DNA of 64,000 nucleotides from Pararhizobium gei (GTDB lineage: Bacteria > Pseudomonadota > Alphaproteobacteria > Rhizobiales > Rhizobiaceae). The DNA lies in contig NZ_CP119409.1 in the NCBI RefSeq assembly GCF_029223885.1, forward strand, positions 2,134,001 through 2,198,000, written 5' to 3'. A program made the translations under genes and the position numbers. The notes beneath the pieces are model-generated. The model saw only the letters and a program-made list of their open reading frames with translations. It had not been told where the DNA came from and did no database searches. Of the stretch, positions 52,003-61,568 are shown piece by piece; positions within the stretch are counted from its first letter, which is position 1; each line of letters starts with the position of its first letter.

Positions 52003-53189
52003 TGAGCGGGCCTGGACTGAAGATCGCAGTGGTTGCGGGCGAGGTCTCTGGTGACCTGCTCGGCGCTGACCTGATCCGGGCGTTCAGACCTCTGGTTCCG
52101 GGCTCGTTAAACGTTATCGGCGTTGGCGGGGAAGCGCTTCAAGCCGAAGGCCTGACATCGCTGTTCGATTATTCCGAACTGTCCATCATGGGCATTTCCC
52201 AGGTTCTGGCAAAACTGCCCAAGCTTGTCATGCGCATCCGCCAGACGGCGCGGCATATCATCGCCGCAAAGCCCGATATGCTCGTCATCATCGACAGCCC
52301 GGATTTCACCCATCGCGTGGCCAAGATCGTTCGCAAGGCCCTGCCGGACCTGCCAATCGTGAATTATGTCTGTCCGAGCGTCTGGGCCTGGAAACAGGAG
52401 CGCGCGGTTAAAATGCTCGCTTATGTCGATCACGTACTCGCGGTGCTGCCGTTCGAGCCGGAGGTCATGCAACGTCTCGGCGGGCCACCGACAACCTATG
52501 TCGGTCATCGTCTGGCAAACGATCCGGATGTGCTGGCGGTGCGCGCCAGACAGGTACAAAAACATGCGGAAGGCGTCGCTGCCGGGGCGGGGGCAACCTG
52601 CCTTTTGTTGCCAGGTTCTCGCTCGAGCGAAATCACCCGATTGCTGCCGGACTTCGGCAAGACGATGGAGATCCTGCTCGTTCGGCATCCAGGCATGCGT
52701 TTCCTGTTGCCGACTGTCACGCAACAGGAGCAACTGGTGCGGGCCATCACATCGTCCTGGAGGGTGCAACCCGAGATTTCCGTCGGATCGTCGACCAAAT
52801 GGCAGGCCTTTTCCGAGGCGGATGCGGCGATCGCGGCGTCCGGAACGGTGATTCTGGAGTTGGCGCTGTCCGGAATTCCTGTGATTTCGGCCTATAAGGC
52901 CGACTGGTTCATTCGCCTGATGCACAAGCGCATCAAGATCTGGACCGCGGCGCTCCCCAATCTGATGGCGGATTATCCGGTGGTTCCCGAATATCTCAAC
53001 GAAGCCATCCGGCCGGGCGCCCTGGCGCGCTGGATGGAGCGGCTGATGGCCGACACGCCGGAAAGGGCGGCGATGCTTGCCGGCTTCCGGACGGTCTGGC
53101 AGCGGATGGAGACGCAAAATCCACCCGGAGAAAGCGCAGCCTGTGTCGTCCTCGATATCCTCAAAACAAGAAAGCCCGATCATCTCTGA
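51999..53189 (+). CDS. lpxB: Lipid-A-disaccharide synthase LpxB
   Basis: This 396-residue glycosyltransferase joins UDP-diacylglucosamine and lipid X into the lipid A disaccharide. It has AGEVSGDLLGADLI at the start, VGGEALQAEGL, YVCPSVWAWKQERA and the nucleotide-site region LLPGSRSSEI and AIAASGTVILELAL. ATG 51999 overlaps the lpxI stop (a second ATG is at 52002). The gene ends in a hairpin whose first arm lies inside the last codons, forming the terminator shared with gltA. Confidence 0.96.
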   Translation: MMSGPGLKIAVVAGEVSGDLLGADLIRAFRPLVPGSLNVIGVGGEALQAEGLTSLFDYSELSIMGISQVLAKLPKLVMRIRQTARHIIAAKPDMLVIIDSPDFTHRVAKIVRKALPDLPIVNYVCPSVWAWKQERAVKMLAYVDHVLAVLPFEPEVMQRLGGPPTTYVGHRLANDPDVLAVRARQVQKHAEGVAAGAGATCLLLPGSRSSEITRLLPDFGKTMEILLVRHPGMRFLLPTVTQQEQLVRAITSSWRVQPEISVGSSTKWQAFSEADAAIAASGTVILELALSGIPVISAYKADWFIRLMHKRIKIWTAALPNLMADYPVVPEYLNEAIRPGALARWMERLMADTPERAAMLAGFRTVWQRMETQNPPGESAACVVLDILKTRKPDHL

Positions 53190-53199
53190 CCGGGCTTTT
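53170..53199. terminator. Bidirectional terminator lpxB/gltA
   Basis: GAAAGCCCG (53170-53178) and CGGGCTTTT (from 53191) pair around a 12-nt loop, giving a T-rich 3' end on plus and AAAG/CTTTC on minus. It lies between the convergent lpxB and gltA, partly inside lpxB. Confidence 0.75.
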
Positions 53200-53219
53200 C
53201 AACGTTCATAGGCTTAGGT

Positions 53220-54509
53220 TTAACGTTTCGAAACGGGAATGTAATCGCGTTCGGGTTCGCCGATATAGAGCTGGCGTGGCCGGCCGATGCGCTGTTCCGG
53301 ATCCTCGATCATCTCGTTCCACTGGGCGATCCAGCCGACGGTGCGGGCAAGCGCGAAGAGAACGGTAAACATGGTCGTGGGGAAGCCCAGCGCCTTCAGC
53401 GTGATGCCGGAATAGAAGTCGATGTTCGGATAGAGCTTCTTTTCGATGAAATAGCTGTCCGTCAGGGCAATGCGCTCCAGTTCCATCGCAACTTCGAGCA
53501 ACGGATCGTCCTTATGGCCCAGTTCGGCCAGAACCTCATGCGTCGTCTTCTGCATGATCTTGGCGCGCGGGTCGTAGTTCTTGTAGACCCGGTGACCGAA
53601 GCCCATCAGGCGGAACGGGTCGTTCTTGTCCTTGGCACGCGCAACGAATTCCGGGATACGGTCGACCGAGCCGATTTCCGACAGCATGTTGAGGGCAGCC
53701 TCGTTGGCGCCGCCATGGGCGGGTCCCCAGAGGCAGGCAATGCCGGCAGCGATGCAGGCGAAGGGATTAGCCCCCGAGGAGCCGGCAAGCCGAACCGTCG
53801 AGGTGGAAGCATTCTGCTCGTGATCCGCATGCAGGATGAAGATGCGGTCCATTGCCCGCGACAGCACGGGATTGACCACATAGTCTTCGCACGGGACGGC
53901 AAAGCACATGCGCAGGAAGTTGGATGCATAGTCGAGATCGTTCTTCGGATAAACGAAGGGCTGGCCGATATGGTACTTATAGGCCATGGCGGCAAGCGTC
54001 GGCATCTTGGCGATCATGCGCAGGGAGGCCACCATGCGCTGATGCGGATCGGTAATGTCGGTGGAGTCGTGATAGAAGGCGGACAGCGCCCCGACACAGC
54101 CGCACATGACGGCCATCGGATGCGCATCACGGCGGAAGCCGGTAAAGAAGCGCGACATCTGTTCGTGCACCATGGTGTGATGCGTGACGCGATAGTCGAA
54201 ATCCTTCTTCTGCGCAGCGGTCGGAAGTTCGCCGTAGAGCAACAGGTAGCAGACTTCAAGAAAGTCGCCGTGTTCAGCAAGCTGTTCGATCGGGTAGCCG
54301 CGGTGCAGGAGAATGCCCTGATCGCCATCGATATAGGTGATCTTCGATTCGCAGGAGGCTGTCGAGGTGAAGCCGGGATCATAGGTGAACTGGCCGGTCT
54401 GCTTGTAAAGGGTGCCGATATCGACCACATCCGGACCGATCGAGCCCGATCGCACCGGCAAATCTACCGATTTTCCGTCGACCGTCACAACTGCGCTTTT
54501 TCCTGTCAT
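53220..54509 (-). CDS. gltA: Citrate synthase (type II)
   Basis: This 429-residue hexameric-type citrate synthase condenses acetyl-CoA and oxaloacetate in the TCA cycle. The active-site His segments are readable as [23 protein letters not shown] and [14 protein letters not shown]; the catalytic Asp is in the late DFYSG region ([10 protein letters not shown]). The start at 54509 ([10 protein letters not shown]) has a perfect GGAGG upstream; an in-frame start at 54554 is less likely. It faces comEC across a 300-bp region rich in repeated motifs. Confidence 0.97.
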   Translation of the reverse strand: MTGKSAVVTVDGKSVDLPVRSGSIGPDVVDIGTLYKQTGQFTYDPGFTSTASCESKITYIDGDQGILLHRGYPIEQLAEHGDFLEVCYLLLYGELPTAAQKKDFDYRVTHHTMVHEQMSRFFTGFRRDAHPMAVMCGCVGALSAFYHDSTDITDPHQRMVASLRMIAKMPTLAAMAYKYHIGQPFVYPKNDLDYASNFLRMCFAVPCEDYVVNPVLSRAMDRIFILHADHEQNASTSTVRLAGSSGANPFACIAAGIACLWGPAHGGANEAALNMLSEIGSVDRIPEFVARAKDKNDPFRLMGFGHRVYKNYDPRAKIMQKTTHEVLAELGHKDDPLLEVAMELERIALTDSYFIEKKLYPNIDFYSGITLKALGFPTTMFTVLFALARTVGWIAQWNEMIEDPEQRIGRPRQLYIGEPERDYIPVSKR

Positions 54510-54809
54510 GGGGATCCTCCGTTTGCAGCAAACTGGCACACAATTATGCCGCATATATTAACGCCGACCATGTGCTATCCGATTTGAGTCTGACTGCCAA
54601 GTTGAAGCAAGGGCAAATATTGCGACGCAAAAATAGGCATACGGCAATGCAATAATTGCATGTTATGCCGACATGTCCAACGGATAAACAGGTTCACGCC
54701 AAGTGCCTCCGCAGCCGCTGTCAAGTGTTGCCACTTTTTTATGCAACATTCCTGACGGTTGCATTATGCCGTTGGAGGTTGCATTGTCCACAGACCTTGG
54801 CAGGATGGA
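54510..54809. other. Divergent intergenic region gltA/comEC with repeated TATGCCG motifs
   Basis: No gene was found in these 300 bp. The octamer TTATGCCG occurs three times (54544, 54663, 54764), twice preceded by TTGCAT (54656 and 54759). A perfect palindrome ATGCAAT-A-ATTGCAT is at 54647-54661 and is flanked by GGCATA (54636) and TATGCC (54664). The pattern looks like a multi-site regulatory region. Confidence 0.5.
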
Positions 54810-57269
54810 ATGGCATCCATGGGCGATGGGAAGGAGCTAGTCTCGGCAGCGCGCTCGCAACATCGCGAGGCATGGTTTGCCATGGCTGGCGATAGCCGGC
54901 AAGTTCCTGAAACTGCTAGCGAACCGGCCCGCGCCCGCCGACTGGGCCTCTGGCGGAAACCACATGCCTTTGCGCGGTTATCGCATATCAAGGTGGTCTA
55001 TCGCCGGGCAGTGGAGGAGGAACAGGCATTCGGTCATGGCTTTTTGTTCGTGCCCGTCTGTCTTGGGGCTGGCTCTCTGGTTTGGTTTTCCACGCGCCAA
55101 CAACTCGATCCTACAAAAATTGCAGTGCTGCTTTGCATTTTTGGCATAGCGGCATTCATATTCCGGCATTCCTGCAGCGCATGGCGCACCGCGCTATTCG
55201 CAGCCGCCCTGATACTCGCCGGCATGGTGCTTGCCACCGCAGAAACGGCGCGCAAGGCGACAGTAATTTTGGATTCGCCGGTGACGACCTTGGTGCGCGG
55301 CACGGTCCTGTCGCGGGAAACGACAGACCGGGGACATTGGCGGTACACGATTGCCATCGGCAGCACGGCAAATCCGAGGTTGAAGCGCCCGCCGGAAACG
55401 GTGACTCTGTTGTCGCGCAGTCGCGGAAAACCGATTGAGGTCGGTGGCGGCGTGGAGGGAAAGGCTCGACTTTCGCCGCCGTCCGGCCCAGCCTTGCCCG
55501 GTCTCAACGATTTTGCCTTCGACAGTTATTTCAAAAGCATCGGTGCCGTCGGCTATTTTTACGGCGCACCGGCCCCTGTTGAATCCGGAGCAATCGCCGG
55601 AGAAGGCCGGCTTCAGGCGGCTCAGGCCGCGATGGCCAGAATGCGGGAAAGTATCGGGCATCGCATACGCTCGACGATCGGCGGCGACGCCGGGGCGATT
55701 GCCGCGGCACTTATCACGGCCGAGGAGAAAGCCATCGGTCGCGAAACGATCGAGGCCCTGCGGGAAGCCGGGCTGGCGCATGTTCTGGCAATCTCCGGTC
55801 TCAACATGGTGCTGGCGGCCGGAACCTTCCTGATCGGCGCGCGAACGCTTCTCAGCCTCATCCCCGGTCTCGCCCATCGCTTTCCCATCAAGAAGGCCGC
55901 CGCCGCCGGGGCGCTGGTCATGGTCTTTCTTTATATTCTCATTTCGGGCGGGGCCGTGTCTGCTGTGCGATCGTGGATCATGATTTCCATCATGCTCGTC
56001 GCGGTTTTCGTCGACCGCCCTTCGATCAGCCTGCGCAATGTCGCCTTGTCGGCGATCGTCATTCTTGTCATCACGCCATCGGCCGTGACCGGGCCGGGTT
56101 TCCAGATGTCTTTTGCGGCAACGCTTGCGCTCGTTGCCGGCTATTCGCGGTGGCGGGAAAGGCCGAAATCCGGACCGGCGATGCCAACGGGACGGGCCGT
56201 GCCGCTCAAGGCCGTCAGCGGATTTTTTGGCGGGTTGCTGCTCAGTTCTCTCATCGGCGGCCTGGCAACGATGATTTATTCCGCCGGATATTTTCATCGC
56301 CTCGCAGCCTATGGTCTGGTCGGCAATATTCTGGCGATGCCGGTCATCAGCATCCTTGTCATGCCCTTTGCCCTGCTTGCCATGTTGCTGATGCCGTTCG
56401 GGCTGGATCGCTACCCGTTGCTTGTCATGGGGCAGGGATTGGAATGGGTCATCTTCGTCGCAAAGATGGTGTCGTCCTGGGGCGGGGAGGTGACGACCGG
56501 CCGCATTCCCGTGCTTGCCTTCGTCCTGATCGCCACCGGCGGTGTGCTGGCTTGCCTGCTGCGCACATGGCTCGCCCTGTCGGGAATAGCCGTGGTCGCG
56601 GTAGGGCTCTGCGTGGCCTGGATCGGAGCAATGGAGAGGCCGGTGGTTGTCATCGCGGAAGATGGACGCATGGTGGCCATGATCCATGGAAGAAAAACGG
56701 CGACGAACCGGGAAAAGCCACCGGACTTCGTGTTTTCGCAATGGCAGCGTGCCCTTGTTTTGGGAAAGGTCGTGAAGCCGCTCCAGAGGCGCGACTTGCT
56801 GATCGGCGAAACGGACGGCAAAACCGGAGCAGGGCCGGGCCGGGCTCGGAACGGGCCTCCGGTCGATCTGCCCGCGGCGCGGCGCGGCATGCGTCAATTG
56901 CTTGCCGAGACGAAGATGAACAGGTTTGCCTGCGTCCCGAAACAATGGTGCGCGGGCACGGCCGCGCCCGGCTGGAAAATCGTCACGGTCGAGGATGTCC
57001 GCTTTCTCGGCGCTGCCTGTGATGAAGCAGATATCGTTGTGACACCGGTCGGGGTACGCCTCAGCGCCTGCCGGTCGTCAGCGCAGCTGTTCACGGGCCG
57101 AAGCCTGAGGCGCACAGGTGCGATCGAAATTTTCGCCGCCGAGCCGTCACGCAAAGCGAAAGACGAGAAGACACCGATGCGGCTGGTGACTGCTTTAAAC
57201 GATCTGCAGCGGCCCTGGGTCCGGCACAGATCCTATGACTGGCGAAGCGGTGAATTTTCCGACCCGTGA
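54810..57269 (+). CDS. comEC: ComEC/Rec2-family membrane protein
   Basis: This protein of about 819 residues is of the family that forms the inner-membrane DNA-import channel in competent bacteria. An N-terminal soluble part with two helices (DUF4131-like) is followed by the competence transmembrane domain with LAHVLAISGLNMVLAAG and about eight helices. The C-terminal region after about residue 600 does not show the HxHxDH metal motif of the ComEC beta-lactamase-like domain, so nuclease activity is doubtful. Start codon choice is uncertain: 54810 and 54819 are both possible. Natural competence is not established for most rhizobia, and no other com genes are seen here. Confidence 0.88.
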   Translation: MASMGDGKELVSAARSQHREAWFAMAGDSRQVPETASEPARARRLGLWRKPHAFARLSHIKVVYRRAVEEEQAFGHGFLFVPVCLGAGSLVWFSTRQQLDPTKIAVLLCIFGIAAFIFRHSCSAWRTALFAAALILAGMVLATAETARKATVILDSPVTTLVRGTVLSRETTDRGHWRYTIAIGSTANPRLKRPPETVTLLSRSRGKPIEVGGGVEGKARLSPPSGPALPGLNDFAFDSYFKSIGAVGYFYGAPAPVESGAIAGEGRLQAAQAAMARMRESIGHRIRSTIGGDAGAIAAALITAEEKAIGRETIEALREAGLAHVLAISGLNMVLAAGTFLIGARTLLSLIPGLAHRFPIKKAAAAGALVMVFLYILISGGAVSAVRSWIMISIMLVAVFVDRPSISLRNVALSAIVILVITPSAVTGPGFQMSFAATLALVAGYSRWRERPKSGPAMPTGRAVPLKAVSGFFGGLLLSSLIGGLATMIYSAGYFHRLAAYGLVGNILAMPVISILVMPFALLAMLLMPFGLDRYPLLVMGQGLEWVIFVAKMVSSWGGEVTTGRIPVLAFVLIATGGVLACLLRTWLALSGIAVVAVGLCVAWIGAMERPVVVIAEDGRMVAMIHGRKTATNREKPPDFVFSQWQRALVLGKVVKPLQRRDLLIGETDGKTGAGPGRARNGPPVDLPAARRGMRQLLAETKMNRFACVPKQWCAGTAAPGWKIVTVEDVRFLGAACDEADIVVTPVGVRLSACRSSAQLFTGRSLRRTGAIEIFAAEPSRKAKDEKTPMRLVTALNDLQRPWVRHRSYDWRSGEFSDP

Positions 57270-57459
57270 AGCGGGCCTGCCGGCAATCAGAGCCGCAGAT
57301 ATATTCTTGATTAATTTACTCCACAAATCCTTGCGTTTCTGCCATAGTCTGGCATATGACACCGCAACGGCGAGGTTCACATCGGCCGTTTGAGGAATTG
57401 TTTCCCCGTCTCTTATCCTCCCAAGGAGCGACGGGTGGCCTGAAGACAAGGATGGAGCC

Positions 57460-58443
57460 ATGGCGAGCCGCCCGATATCAAAATTTTCGATTTTGGCCCT
57501 TACTGCGCTTGTGATGGTGAGTGCAGCGCCGGTTCAAGCGCAGGAAAATCAGGCCCCGGCAGCAGAGCAAACGCAGGATGTGCAAACGGCGCCCGCCGGA
57601 CAGATGCTCCCCTCGCAGCAGACCATGCAGGCAATCCCTGCGGATTCCGCCTCTCCCGCGGAAGCGGAGGGTGTTGCTCCTCCTGAAGGCAACCCGGGTC
57701 TACCGCACGATCTGTCTCCGGTCGGCATGTTCCTTGCAGCGGATATCGTCGTCAAGATTGTCATGAGCGCCCTTGCGCTGGCTTCCGTCGCCACCTGGGC
57801 CATCCTGGTTTTCAAGGTTTTTGAACTCTCGGCCGCGCGGCGGAAACTGAAACGCGCCGTCCGTCTGCTGACGGAAGCGATCGTGCTTCGGGACATCGGA
57901 GACAGCCTTTCCCGGAAATTCGGTCCGGCAGGCACCATGTTTGCCGCAGCCTTGACCGAGCTTTCGAAGTCCGAAGCCGTTCTCGATGTCGTTCCTGCGC
58001 AGGGAATCAAGGAAAGGCTGGCCTCGCAACTGCAGCGGATCGAGGCCGGAGCCGGAAAACGCATTGCCAGCGGTACCGGGATCCTGGCGACGATCGGGTC
58101 CATTTCTCCCTTTGTCGGCCTTTTCGGGACCGTCTGGGGCATCATGAATTCGTTCATCGGCATCAGCCAGGCACAGACGACAAATTTGGCGATTGTCGCG
58201 CCCGGCATCGCCGAAGCGCTTCTTGCGACAGCCATAGGTCTCGTTGCCGCCATTCCGGCCGTCGTGATCTACAATTATTTCTCGCGGGCCATCAGCGGAT
58301 ATCGTCTGCTTCTGGCCGATGCCTCGGCGGCCGTCGAGCAGCTGGTCAGCCGGGATCTCGATTTCCGTCAGGCGCGCCGCATAGCGCCGCGCAAATCGGA
58401 GCCGCATGCCCATGCGGATATTGGCATCGCACGGATCGGGTGA
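57460..58443 (+). CDS. exbB: TonB-system energiser ExbB with long N-terminal extension
   Basis: This 327-residue inner-membrane proton-channel subunit of the ExbB/TolQ/MotA family uses the proton gradient to energise TonB. A signal-like segment (ILALTALVMVSAAPVQA) precedes a Gln/Ala/Pro-rich periplasmic stretch to about residue 80, an extension seen in rhizobial ExbB. The core then has three helices, with the conserved SGTGILATIGSISPFVGLFGTVWGIMNSF segment readable in parts and EALLATAIGLVAAIPAV. GGATGGAG lies before the ATG. exbD starts 3 bp after its stop. Confidence 0.94.
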   Translation: MASRPISKFSILALTALVMVSAAPVQAQENQAPAAEQTQDVQTAPAGQMLPSQQTMQAIPADSASPAEAEGVAPPEGNPGLPHDLSPVGMFLAADIVVKIVMSALALASVATWAILVFKVFELSAARRKLKRAVRLLTEAIVLRDIGDSLSRKFGPAGTMFAAALTELSKSEAVLDVVPAQGIKERLASQLQRIEAGAGKRIASGTGILATIGSISPFVGLFGTVWGIMNSFIGISQAQTTNLAIVAPGIAEALLATAIGLVAAIPAVVIYNYFSRAISGYRLLLADASAAVEQLVSRDLDFRQARRIAPRKSEPHAHADIGIARIG

Positions 58444-58446
58444 CCT

Positions 58447-58872
58447 ATGGCCAGCAGAATCAGCGAAAGCGGCGGCGATCTCGACGAAAACAGCGAAATC
58501 AACGTCACGCCCTTCATCGACGTCATGCTTGTCCTTTTGATCATCTTCATGGTCGCCGCGCCGCTCGCCACCGTGGACATGAAGGTGGATCTGCCGCAAT
58601 CGGCTGCGCAGCAGACGAAACGGGATGACAAGCCGGTTTTTGTCACGCTGAAAAGCGATCTCACGCTGGCACTCGGCAACGAGGAGACGGCACGCGAAAC
58701 CTTTGCGGCGGAATTGTCACGCATCACAGAGGGCAATACCCAGACCCGCATTCTCCTGCGGGCCGACAAACTGGTCGATTACGGTGAACTGATGAAAGTG
58801 ATGAACCTCATCCAGCGCGCCGGCTACGTCAAAATCGGCCTTGTCGGACTGGAAGCCGCTCCCGCCGGTTGA
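58447..58872 (+). CDS. exbD: ExbD, partner of ExbB
   Basis: This 141-residue protein has one membrane helix (MLVLLIIFMVAAPLATV) carrying the proton-path Asp in TPFIDVMLVLL, and a periplasmic domain. It forms the ExbB-ExbD motor that drives TonB-dependent uptake of siderophores, haem and other ligands. It starts 3 bp after exbB. A tonB gene normally follows in rhizobial operons, but the next 230 bp contain no open frame resembling TonB, so the third component must be elsewhere. An iron-regulated promoter would be expected, but I could not identify a RirA or Irr site with confidence. Confidence 0.94.
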   Translation: MASRISESGGDLDENSEINVTPFIDVMLVLLIIFMVAAPLATVDMKVDLPQSAAQQTKRDDKPVFVTLKSDLTLALGNEETARETFAAELSRITEGNTQTRILLRADKLVDYGELMKVMNLIQRAGYVKIGLVGLEAAPAG

Positions 58873-59102
58873 GTTGGCGACCATATAATCCGTAAGACCT
58901 CGATAGCCGCGGATCTTTCAAGGCCCCACTTTTGCCGACCCTGAGTGGCCTCGTGGAGCTTGCTTTTTTGCGAGAACTGCATTCCATAGCTTGAAACCAC
59001 GGCGATGCCGAATTATGAGCGTCGCTGCGGGTATCGCGCAGGTCGTTTCTCCGTGCACCAAAGCGAACGCCGCCGTGGCGATCCGGATAATGAGGCAGCA
59101 AG

Positions 59103-59768
59103 ATGGACTTCGAAGCAGCACGCATCAAGATGGTCGATAACCAGATCCGTACCACGGATGTGACGTCGCATGCCGTTCTGGCAGCCTTCCTTGCCGTCCC
59201 GCGGGAGGACTTCGTACCTGTCGCCAAGAAGCCGCTCGCCTACATCGATACCGATATCGAACTGTCCGTCGAAGGGGTTTCCGGAAAACGTTATCTGATG
59301 GAGCCGTCACCGCTGGCAAAACTGTTGCAACTGGCCTCGATCTCCAAACAGGACAAGGTCCTCGAAGTCGGCGCCGGCACAGGCTACGCGTCCGCTGTCC
59401 TTTCGATGCTGGCAAGCTCGGTCGTCGCGCTCGAAAGCGAGCCGGCACTTGCGCAGGAGGCCACAGCGACACTGAACCGCCTTGGCTACTCCAATGTTTC
59501 CGTCGTGACAGGCGATCTGGAAAAGGCCCATGCGGCGGCCGCGCCTTACAACGCGATCTTCGTCCATGGTTCGGTAGAGACCGTACCGCAAGCACTGCTC
59601 GCTCAATTGAGCGATGGCGGCCGCCTGGTTGCCGTCGTCGGCGCCGGCAATGCATCGCGTGCGCGGCTGTTCCTGAACGAAAACGGCAGGATTTCCGAGC
59701 GGCCGGCTTTCAATACAGCGGTCAAGCCCCTTCCAGGATTCCGGCTTGCCCGAGAATTCGTCTTTTAA
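59103..59768 (+). CDS. Protein-L-isoaspartate O-methyltransferase family protein
   Basis: This 221-residue SAM-dependent methyltransferase is of the Pcm family. The SAM motif I is VLEVGAGTGYASAVLSMLAS, and the N-terminal Pcm-like start reads ARIKMVDNQIRTTDV. The segment before motif I (YLMEPSPLAKLLQLA) replaces the usual SQP-type sequence of true Pcm. It therefore belongs to the Pcm-like subgroup often placed upstream of tolC in rhizobia. Repair of isoaspartyl damage is possible but not assured. It precedes the TolC-like gene by 242 bp. Confidence 0.87.
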   Translation: MDFEAARIKMVDNQIRTTDVTSHAVLAAFLAVPREDFVPVAKKPLAYIDTDIELSVEGVSGKRYLMEPSPLAKLLQLASISKQDKVLEVGAGTGYASAVLSMLASSVVALESEPALAQEATATLNRLGYSNVSVVTGDLEKAHAAAAPYNAIFVHGSVETVPQALLAQLSDGGRLVAVVGAGNASRARLFLNENGRISERPAFNTAVKPLPGFRLAREFVF

Positions 59769-60010
59769 AGACCTACGTTTTGTGAGCGCATCGGTGCAGT
59801 CAGCCAAACGAATGTGGCTGATCGGCAACGCGGTGTCTTTTCCTTTTGTCAACTGCGGTAGAGGATGACGGGCACGGTTGCGGCGTCGCCAAATCCGCGC
59901 TTCAAAGTGAATTTACGAAAGGGATGACCGGCACCGCTCTGGTTGTGGTCTGGTTATATTGCGGAATTTGGCTGGGGGGACCGGCTGTCGTGCCGGGAAA
60001 GAATTTGCCG

Positions 60011-61372
60011 ATGTTTCGTAAACTAGCCATCACCGTCCTTGTATCGGCAGCAGCCAATCTGGGTGCGCCTTCGGCTTTTGCCGAAACGATCTTCGGTGCG
60101 ATGGAAAAGGCCTATCAGAACAATCCGGATCTGAACGCCGTTCGGGCGGCTCTGCGGGCGACGGACGAGGGCGTGCCGATTGCGAAATCCGGATATCGGC
60201 CGCGGATTGCGGCGACCGCCACGGGTGCGCTCACGCGTCTCGATCGTGAATTCGGCCCCAGGGCGGATTTTCATACCGGCGCAGCGGGGATCACCATTAC
60301 CCAGCAGATCTTCGACGGATTTCAGACGCTGAACAATGTCAGGGCCGCGGAAGCCAATGTCTTTTCGAGCCGGGAAACTCTGAAAGCCAATGAAATCTCA
60401 ATTTTGCTTGCTGCTGCGCAATCCTATGCAAACATCGCCCGTGATCAACGCATCGTCGCCATCCGCAAGCAGAACCTCGCCTTTCTGAAGGAACAGCTGA
60501 AGGCCGCCACAGCGCGGCTTGACGTGGGCGAGGGGACGCGCACCGATGTCAGCCAGGCGCAGGCAGAACTTGCAAGCGCCCAGGCAATTTTGGCGAGCGC
60601 CGTGTCTCAGTTGAAGCAGAGCGAAGCGGTGTATGTGCGGATCGTCGGGGATGCTCCGAAGTCCATCAAGCAACCGTCTCCTGCATCCAGGGCGATGCCC
60701 AAAAATCTCGATCAGGCCGTTGCCGGCGGTTTGCGTGACAACCCGACTATTGCCGCCGCCGAGTATAATGTGGACGCTGCCGGTTTCAGGGTGAAGTCTG
60801 CAGAAGGAACCATGCTTCCCGGCGTCGTCGTTCAAGGCTCGATCACGCGCAACACGGGGGACTCGCCGACCAGCACGGACAGCAGCACGAGTTCCGTTAC
60901 CGCGCGTCTTGAAGTGCCGATCTATCAGGGTGGTGCGGAATACGGGCAGATACGTCAGGCCAAGGAACGCCTGGGGCAGCAGCGGATACTCGTCGATTCA
61001 GCGCGAGCGGAAGTGCAGCAGACCATTGTCTCTGCCTATGCGCAGCTTGAGGCTGCCATTGCGAACATCAGCGCCAACAAGGCGGAAGTCAGCGCTGCGA
61101 ATATGGCGCTGGCGGGCGTTATCGAGGAACGGAAGGTCGGTCAGCGCACGACGCTTGATGTGCTTGACGCACAACAGAGCGTCCTGGCCGCCGAAGAAAG
61201 TCTGGTGACATCGCAACGCAACGCCGTCGTCGCCAGCTACTCGCTCCTTGCCTCGACGGGCAGGTTGACGATCAAGAGCCAGAACCTCGATGTCGCCGAG
61301 TATCGCGCCGAGGAGCATTACGAAGCCGTCAAGGACAAGTGGTTCGGATTGCGCACGGTCGACAGACAATAA
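60011..61372 (+). CDS. tolC: TolC-like outer-membrane efflux/secretion channel
   Basis: This 453-residue outer-membrane factor has a signal peptide (LAITVLVSAAANLGAPSAFA) and the TolC repeat pattern: AMEKAYQNNPDLNAVRAALRA near the start and the matching half in NPTIAAAEYNVDAAGFRV. Long coiled-coil helices lie in each half. It ends in GLRTVDRQ. The start at 60011 was chosen to place the signal peptide at the N-terminus; earlier in-frame starts at 59846 or 59924 would bury it. TolC proteins serve type I secretion and RND pumps, so it could serve the M10/RTX protease far upstream, but that is a guess. Confidence 0.93.
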   Translation: MFRKLAITVLVSAAANLGAPSAFAETIFGAMEKAYQNNPDLNAVRAALRATDEGVPIAKSGYRPRIAATATGALTRLDREFGPRADFHTGAAGITITQQIFDGFQTLNNVRAAEANVFSSRETLKANEISILLAAAQSYANIARDQRIVAIRKQNLAFLKEQLKAATARLDVGEGTRTDVSQAQAELASAQAILASAVSQLKQSEAVYVRIVGDAPKSIKQPSPASRAMPKNLDQAVAGGLRDNPTIAAAEYNVDAAGFRVKSAEGTMLPGVVVQGSITRNTGDSPTSTDSSTSSVTARLEVPIYQGGAEYGQIRQAKERLGQQRILVDSARAEVQQTIVSAYAQLEAAIANISANKAEVSAANMALAGVIEERKVGQRTTLDVLDAQQSVLAAEESLVTSQRNAVVASYSLLASTGRLTIKSQNLDVAEYRAEEHYEAVKDKWFGLRTVDRQ

Positions 61373-61568
61373 TTTTCTGGGAAGACACGCAACTCTGCAT
61401 GCTGATCGCGCGCTCGGCGATAGCGGGTGCCCTGCGAACAAATCTGTGCAAGAATCGGAGTTAATGATTCGTGTCGTTTTGTTCGGCACGGAAAACCACA
61501 TACAGTCAGCCCGATGACGGAGCGGAATGCATTCGATAATCGACGCGACCGCAGACACGGGGATAATG

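Noticed and set aside
58873..59102. A tonB gene after exbD
   Set aside because: The 230-bp gap has no open frame with a membrane anchor, a Pro-rich spacer or a TonB C-terminal motif.
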